In this document: one piece after another, positions 14,211 to 18,791 of the stretch
Position numbering within the stretch: position 1 is the first letter of the stretch
Layout: each line of letters opens with the position of its first letter
Assembly (NCBI GenBank): GCA_036782915.1
Contig: DAIPYE010000046.1
Coordinates: forward strand, 1-18,791
DNA: 18,791 bases
Reading direction: 5' to 3'
Source: JAEUSI01 sp036782915
Lineage (GTDB): Bacteria > Bacteroidota > Ignavibacteria > Tepidaquicellales > Tepidaquicellaceae
Program-made: the position numbers and the translations under genes
Notes under the pieces: model-generated
Told to the model about the DNA's origin: nothing
The model's database searches: none
What the model saw: only the letters and a program-made list of their open reading frames with translations

Positions 14211-15845
14211 CTATGGCTTAACGGAAGTAATATTTACAGATGAATTATTCATCACAATTGAAAGATCTGAAGCATCAGTAAAATAATCACCGTTCAGATC
14301 TTCAGGTTTATATCCTGTAAGTGAATTTAATACACCATTCTCAACTAAACTTATATCACCGGCGTCAACTGTTTCATCCTGATTCACATCACCGCTGTAC
14401 ATTGCGAAAACGACAGGTGAAGCATCCACCTGAATTGAATTATCCCCAAATGTTTTCGAATATGAGTCAGTAAAATCATATGACATTAAGGTCATTGGGT
14501 CATAAGATTCACCGCTAAACCTGCTCCATGTTTCAATGCTGTTTCTGTGTTTAACTGCAATATAGTATTTCCCGGATAGTGCATTGCTGAATTTAAAATT
14601 TCCGGTTAAGCTAATGTCATTAACAACTTCCTTGGAGGAATCAATAATATTATAAGGTGAATTTACATTTCTGAGATATGCTGTTACAGTATCCTTTATA
14701 TTCATTTTATTCGAATTACTGTTATATAATCCTTCAATTGCGATTTTTAGATTGAAATTCATTTTCAAAACATAAAGTCCCGTATTTCTGTCAGAAGAAG
14801 CGATCTTACCGGAAGGGAACATGTATAATCCCCAGTTGCCGTTATATCCGGTGTTGTTATCAGACGGATATGTATCATACCACGCAATTTCTGTCGGTAT
14901 TTCCGGATTTGAAACATCCAGTATTCTCAATCCGGCAGAGTAATGTGATGCAAACAAATAATTACCGTAAACTTCCACATTATGAATTATAGAATTTGTA
15001 ATGCCTGTAGGCTGCCAGTTGGTTACATAAGTTACATTTTGTTTATCCTGAATGTTCCAGACTTTCAATAAATATGGCGCAGTTCCGATCTCATCGGTTA
15101 CAAATAAATATTTCTTATCTGCAGAAAGAGCGGTATTGTGAGGTCCGGAACCTGGTAAATTCGAAAAAACATTAACAAGTGTAAGCGAGTTCTTATTTTT
15201 TGCATCAATAATACTGACGCTGCCTGAAGTAATATTTGCTGCGTAAATTGTATCATCTGTTACTCTGCAATCGTGAACATAAAATGAATTATAAGCACCG
15301 CGTTTTACAGGGAATTCCGGATCGAGGGTGAGATCATAAACAGTAACTCCCTGTCCGATAGAAGCTCCGTTCGCATAAAGATACGGACCGGATTGTGAAA
15401 TAGAATGTGTGCTTGAATAACCGGCCGGTACATACTTTTTAATATAGTGTATTGAATCCGGTAAATATTGCAGATCCACGATCTGAAAACCGCTGTTTGC
15501 AATTTCAGAAACAATATAGCAATAATGAGAGTATGTTTTCATTTCGCGCCAGTTATTGTAATAAGAACCGGGAGCCGGCGAAGGGACAAACCCTACTTCG
15601 TGAATATTTGCCGCATCAGTAACATCCACAAACAATGTACCGTCATAACATCCCATTATGGCGTATTCTCTTCCATCCGGGGCTACATATCCCCAGACCG
15701 CAGAATAATTTCCGCCCGGAATTGAATGGGTATTAATATTTCTCAACAGATAAATATTCTTATCTGGTAACTGGGAAAATGAATTTTGAACTGTGTATAA
15801 ATAAAGTACTGTCAGCAACAGAGTTGCAAATAAATATTTTTTCAT
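14211..15845 (-). CDS. Choice-of-anchor B (LVIVD-type propeller) protein with dockerin-like C-terminus
   Basis: Secreted protein of 544 residues. It has a signal peptide of about 25 residues (FATLLLTVLYLYTVQNSFSQ), then a choice-of-anchor B domain (about 30-370) with hallmark WGYVAPDGREYAIMGCYDG, LFVDVTDAANIHEVGF, WREMKTYSHYCYIVSE, STHSISQSG, HDCRV and GPHNTALSADKKYLFVTDE. These are propeller blades of the LVIVD type whose ligand is unknown. Next comes a ~110-residue domain including DTVTAYLRN and YYIAVKHRNSIETWS. It ends with two dockerin-like calcium loops, D486-x-N-x-D490...D494..D497 and D516-x-N-x-D520...D524..D527. There is no T9SS NYPNPFNP tail. The frame is open from 15890, but Met at 15845 starts a normal signal peptide. 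It is a tandem paralogue of the gene at 15948-17580. Confidence 0.9.
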   Translation of the reverse strand: MKKYLFATLLLTVLYLYTVQNSFSQLPDKNIYLLRNINTHSIPGGNYSAVWGYVAPDGREYAIMGCYDGTLFVDVTDAANIHEVGFVPSPAPGSYYNNWREMKTYSHYCYIVSEIANSGFQIVDLQYLPDSIHYIKKYVPAGYSSTHSISQSGPYLYANGASIGQGVTVYDLTLDPEFPVKRGAYNSFYVHDCRVTDDTIYAANITSGSVSIIDAKNKNSLTLVNVFSNLPGSGPHNTALSADKKYLFVTDEIGTAPYLLKVWNIQDKQNVTYVTNWQPTGITNSIIHNVEVYGNYLFASHYSAGLRILDVSNPEIPTEIAWYDTYPSDNNTGYNGNWGLYMFPSGKIASSDRNTGLYVLKMNFNLKIAIEGLYNSNSNKMNIKDTVTAYLRNVNSPYNIIDSSKEVVNDISLTGNFKFSNALSGKYYIAVKHRNSIETWSRFSGESYDPMTLMSYDFTDSYSKTFGDNSIQVDASPVVFAMYSGDVNQDETVDAGDISLVENGVLNSLTGYKPEDLNGDYFTDASDLSIVMNNSSVNITSVKP

Positions 15846-15947
15846 ATGAATTAATTTAATTTGATTTATTCTGGTAAAATAATCAACCAAAAATACTAAA
15901 TTAAAATTTTATAACTTTTTAAAAAAATATTTTACGCATTTTTCAAA

Positions 15948-17580
15948 TCAGGGACTGGAAATACTTACTGAAGCAGAAGAATTATTTTCTACTATTGCGA
16001 TGTCAGAAGCATCAACGGAAAAATCTCCGTTCAGATCAGATGCCACATAACCTGATACAGAATTAGCTATATCATTTTCAGTAATACTCATATCAGATGC
16101 GTCTATAACCCCATCCTNNNNNNNNNNTTACATCCCCGCTGTACATTGCAAAAATCACGGGAGAAACATCAGTCTGTGTCATATTGTCTCCAAATGCCTT
16201 CGAAGCGGCATTTGTAAAATCAAATGTATTAAAAGACATTGGATTATAATTTTCTCCGTTTGCTCTACTCCATGTTTCAATACTGTTTCTGTGATTCAAA
16301 ACAATATAATATGTTCCGGTTATTGCATTATTAAATTTAAAATTTCCTGTAAGACTTACAGAATCTATAACTGCTTTTGACGAATCAATTTTATTGTACG
16401 GAGAAACATCACTTCGTAAATATGCCGTTACAGTATCTTTTATGTATAGTTTATTATTTGCGCTGTTATATAAACCCTGAATTGCAGTTTTAATGTTAAA
16501 ATTTGTTTTTAATACATACAGTCCGGTACTTCTATCAGAGCCGATTATTTTTCCTGATGGAAACATATAAACACCCCAGCAGCCGTTATAATCCGGATTA
16601 TCTGTCGGATAAGTATCATACCAGGCAACTTCAGTTGGTGAAGCCGGATTTGAAATATCAACAAGCCTTACTCCCGCTTCATAATGCGCTAATAGAGCAT
16701 ACTTACCGTATGCTTCCACATTATGAACAATTGTATTTGTAATGCCGGTTGGCTGCCAGCTTGAGACATAGGTTATGTTATAAAGATCTTCAATATTCCA
16801 GATTTTCATTAGTCTTGGAAAAGCTCCAACCTCATCGGTTACCAATAAATTTTTTCTGTCAGCAGTTACAGCTGTATTGTGCGGACCTGAGCTGGTAAGA
16901 TTATTAAAAGAAGGAACGACATTTGTCAGTGAATTTTTATTGGAAGCGCTGATAATACTGATCTTTCCGTCATATACATTTGCAGCATAAATTGTGTCGT
17001 TAAAAACCCTGCAGTCATGAATATACCTCGAATTATTAGCACCTCTTTTTACAGGGGTTTCGGGATCGATTGTCAGATCATAAACAGTTACTCCCTGTCC
17101 GACTGCAGCACCGTTCACATAAAGGTAAGGACCTTCCTGAGAAATGGAATGTGTATTTGAATATCCGGCAGGTAGGAATTTCTTAACATAATGAACTGAA
17201 TCCGGGAGATACTGAAGATCAACTATCTGAATACCGCTGCTTCCAACTTCTGAAACTATATAAGCATAATGAGAATAAGTTTTCATTTCACGCCATAAAT
17301 TATTGCTGCTTGCTGGATTAGTCGAGGGAACGAATCCGACCTGATGAATATTATTCACGTCAGTAATGTCCACAAACTGTGTTCCGTCATAGCATCCGAG
17401 AATAGCATATTCTCTTCCGTCAGGTGCTACATAACCCCATAAAGCGGAATAAGGAGTCGTATGAGTATTTACATTTCCAAGCAGATACATATTCTTATTC
17501 CCAAGTTGTGAATATGAATTCTGAGTTAATGATGATAATATAATCACCAAAAAAATAAAACAAATTTTAATTTTTTTCAT
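15948..17580 (-). CDS. Choice-of-anchor B (LVIVD-type propeller) protein with dockerin-like C-terminus, interrupted by N gap
   Basis: Close paralogue of the 14211-15845 product, with the same order of parts: signal peptide (FLVIILSSLTQNSYSQ), choice-of-anchor B domain (WGYVAPDGREYAILGCYDG, FVDITDVNNIHQVGF, THSISQEG, HDCRV, GPHNTAVTADRKNLLVTDE), the DTVTAYLRS / YYIVLNHRNSIETWS domain, then dockerin-like loops. The 10 Ns at 16118-16127 shift the frame and make the gene seem to stop at 16093. If the gap is 3 nt, the reading goes V-N-Q-D-G-V-I-D-A-S-D and on through DLNGDFSVDASD to TGA at 15948-15950. That gives 541 residues, against 544 for the paralogue. No sorting tail is seen. The ATG at 17580 begins the signal peptide; no strong ribosome binding site is visible. 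Confidence 0.88.
16118..16127. other. Assembly gap (10 N) with inferred true size 3 nt
   Basis: The flanks align with the paralogue at about 14383-14400 so that three bases are missing (completing Asn-Gln of the first calcium loop). With three bases the gene length becomes an exact multiple of three and both halves share one frame. Like the gap at 10731, it has the fixed placeholder length of 10. Confidence 0.83.
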
Positions 17581-17759
17581 AGGTAGTTTTTCTTAAATTA
17601 AATAAGATTCAGGTTAATTTATATTTTTTTGGGGGGTTTATTTAAAACTAAATATTAGGGGATTTAAAACAGAAGACAATTAATTTTTTCTATGAAAATA
17701 AAAGCAATTAGAATGAAATTAATTTTAATATTCAGAAACTGTATTGGTGAAATTAAAAA

Positions 17760-17787
17760 AAGGCGGATCTCCCTTCAAGTCCGCCTT
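17760..17787 (-). terminator. Rho-independent terminator after the 17818 gene
   Basis: AAGGCGGA (17760-17767) pairs over 8 bp with TCCGCCTT (17780-17787), with a 12-nt loop. A run of A's directly before it on the plus strand gives the U-run for minus-strand transcription. It lies 30 nt past the stop codon at 17818. Confidence 0.85.
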
Positions 17788-17817
17788 ATAAATATACTTA
17801 CTATTTAAAAAAACAGA

Positions 17818-18791
17818 TTATTTTACCAAAGCCATTTTCATAACTTTGCTTATTCCGTTTGCCTCAAGTCTGTAATAGTAGACTCCGCTTGAAAGATTAG
17901 AAGCGTTAAAGTTTACAGAATAATAACCTGCTGATCTTGTTTCGTTTACTAAAGTTGCTACTTCTTTACCGGAAGTATTGAATACTTTTAATGAAACATT
18001 TCCTGCAACCGGAAGATCAAAACTGATCGTTGTTGTAGGATTAAAAGGATTCGGATAATTTTGTACTAAAAGTAAACTGTTAGGTACGCCAATGATAACT
18101 TCTCCGTTAAGATTGTGATATTCAAAATTACCGTTGAAATCTGTTTGCTTCAGACGATATGTGTAAATTCCTGAGCTAAGATTTCTGTCTGTATAAGAAT
18201 AAGAATGTGCAACATTGCTTGTTCCGTTTCCTGAAACATTTCCTACCATAGTCCAGTTGTCAGAACTAATAGCTTTTCTTTCAATATCAAAACCTGAATT
18301 ATTGATCTCTGTCATTGTGCTCCAGTTTAAATTTATATCTCTGTTGTTTGCAGACGCAGTGAAAGATGATAATTCAACAGGTAAAGCTCCCCATGTTGTA
18401 GTGGTAGTTCTGATAGCTGTTGTAGTTCTGCCTAAAACCAAGAGCTGTTTTACTGAACTAAAACCTGAATATGTGATTCCACCCGGAACTTGTACTGTAT
18501 CTGAAGCAGATATTACATCACCGTTATTAGCATTGGTTACAGTTACCAAAGGAGAATTACCTGTTATATCTGTACTAACAGTATTTGCACTTAAAGATCC
18601 TGAGCCAACAATTGAAAGTGCAATGTTACTGACAGCAATCGGATTTCCGGCGGTATCAAGGGTTCTTACAAAAAAATCATCAAATCCTGAATAAACTATT
18701 TCCAGTGTCGGGATTATGACAGTTGAATTTCCATTAGCAATTACATCAGCAATGATCTCCAAAGCTCTGGTTCTGATTATTGCGTCATCTG
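17818..18791 (-). CDS. T9SS-exported protein, third member of the thioester-like family, 5' part outside window
   Basis: About 324 C-terminal residues are visible; the frame is open through the window end, and an apparent TTG start at 18762 is not the real one. The first residues seen, DDAIIRTRALEIIADV, align with the segment after the thioester-like domain of the 10563 product (NNTIRNRAIAIVNDA). So the missing N-terminus probably carries that domain, but this cannot be checked here. Next come an Ig-like region (FFVRTLDTAGNPIAVSNIAL and SGSLSANTVSTDITGNSP), an FN3-like module from ALPVELSSFTASANNRDINL, and a complete T9SS type A tail from LVQNYPNPFNPTT to KMALVK. The tail is more diverged than those of the other two copies. 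Likely secreted and surface-attached. Confidence 0.85.
   Translation of the reverse strand, partial: DDAIIRTRALEIIADVIANGNSTVIIPTLEIVYSGFDDFFVRTLDTAGNPIAVSNIALSIVGSGSLSANTVSTDITGNSPLVTVTNANNGDVISASDTVQVPGGITYSGFSSVKQLLVLGRTTTAIRTTTTTWGALPVELSSFTASANNRDINLNWSTMTEINNSGFDIERKAISSDNWTMVGNVSGNGTSNVAHSYSYTDRNLSSGIYTYRLKQTDFNGNFEYHNLNGEVIIGVPNSLLLVQNYPNPFNPTTTISFDLPVAGNVSLKVFNTSGKEVATLVNETRSAGYYSVNFNASNLSSGVYYYRLEANGISKVMKMALVK

Overview
The window looks like draft-assembly DNA from an uncultured member of the Bacteroidota/Ignavibacteriota side of the FCB group. It is AT-rich and has three proteins ending in a type IX secretion (T9SS) C-terminal domain with the NYPNPFNP motif preceded by the 'LPVE-TSF' module typical of Ignavibacteria. 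It also has a GldA/GldF/GldG-type transporter, and many genes lack a clear Shine-Dalgarno sequence. Two runs of exactly 10 N are scaffold placeholders, and each artificially breaks a gene.

Layout: 1-1021 is the 3' part of rfbB (dTDP-glucose 4,6-dehydratase). It is followed by an 11-unit heptamer repeat (1024-1100). A co-directional plus-strand block, 1189-7251, holds an ABC-2 transporter of the GldA-GldF-GldG-DUF4340 type and then plsY and gpsA, which make and use glycerol-3-phosphate for phospholipid synthesis. The DUF4340 gene has an in-frame TAA. The gap 7252-7763 carries a 314-bp non-coding element with terminal inverted repeats and a 9-bp target-site duplication. A TsdA-like dihaem cytochrome c gene follows (7764-8810).

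From 8811 on, the window is mostly a minus-strand array of secreted proteins in paralogous groups. There are three proteins of one family (8971-10404, 10563-11952, and 17818 to past the window end) with an Ig-like domain, an FN3-like module and a T9SS sorting tail. The two whose N-termini are visible carry a domain with Cys and Gln placed like an internal-thioester adhesin domain. There are also two choice-of-anchor-B (LVIVD-type propeller) proteins ending in dockerin-like calcium loops (14211-15845 and 15948-17580). One plus-strand gene (12616-14106) encodes a helical protein of unknown function. Strong hairpin terminators follow most array genes. The 11953-12615 divergent intergenic region is dense in inverted repeats, including a nested 109-nt structure that could be an RNA or a small element.

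Working picture: the left half is housekeeping (surface sugar synthesis, an envelope transporter, phospholipid synthesis). The right half is a duplicated cluster of cell-surface or secreted proteins, probably adhesive, exported by T9SS genes located elsewhere. No tRNA, rRNA, CRISPR array or transposase gene was seen.
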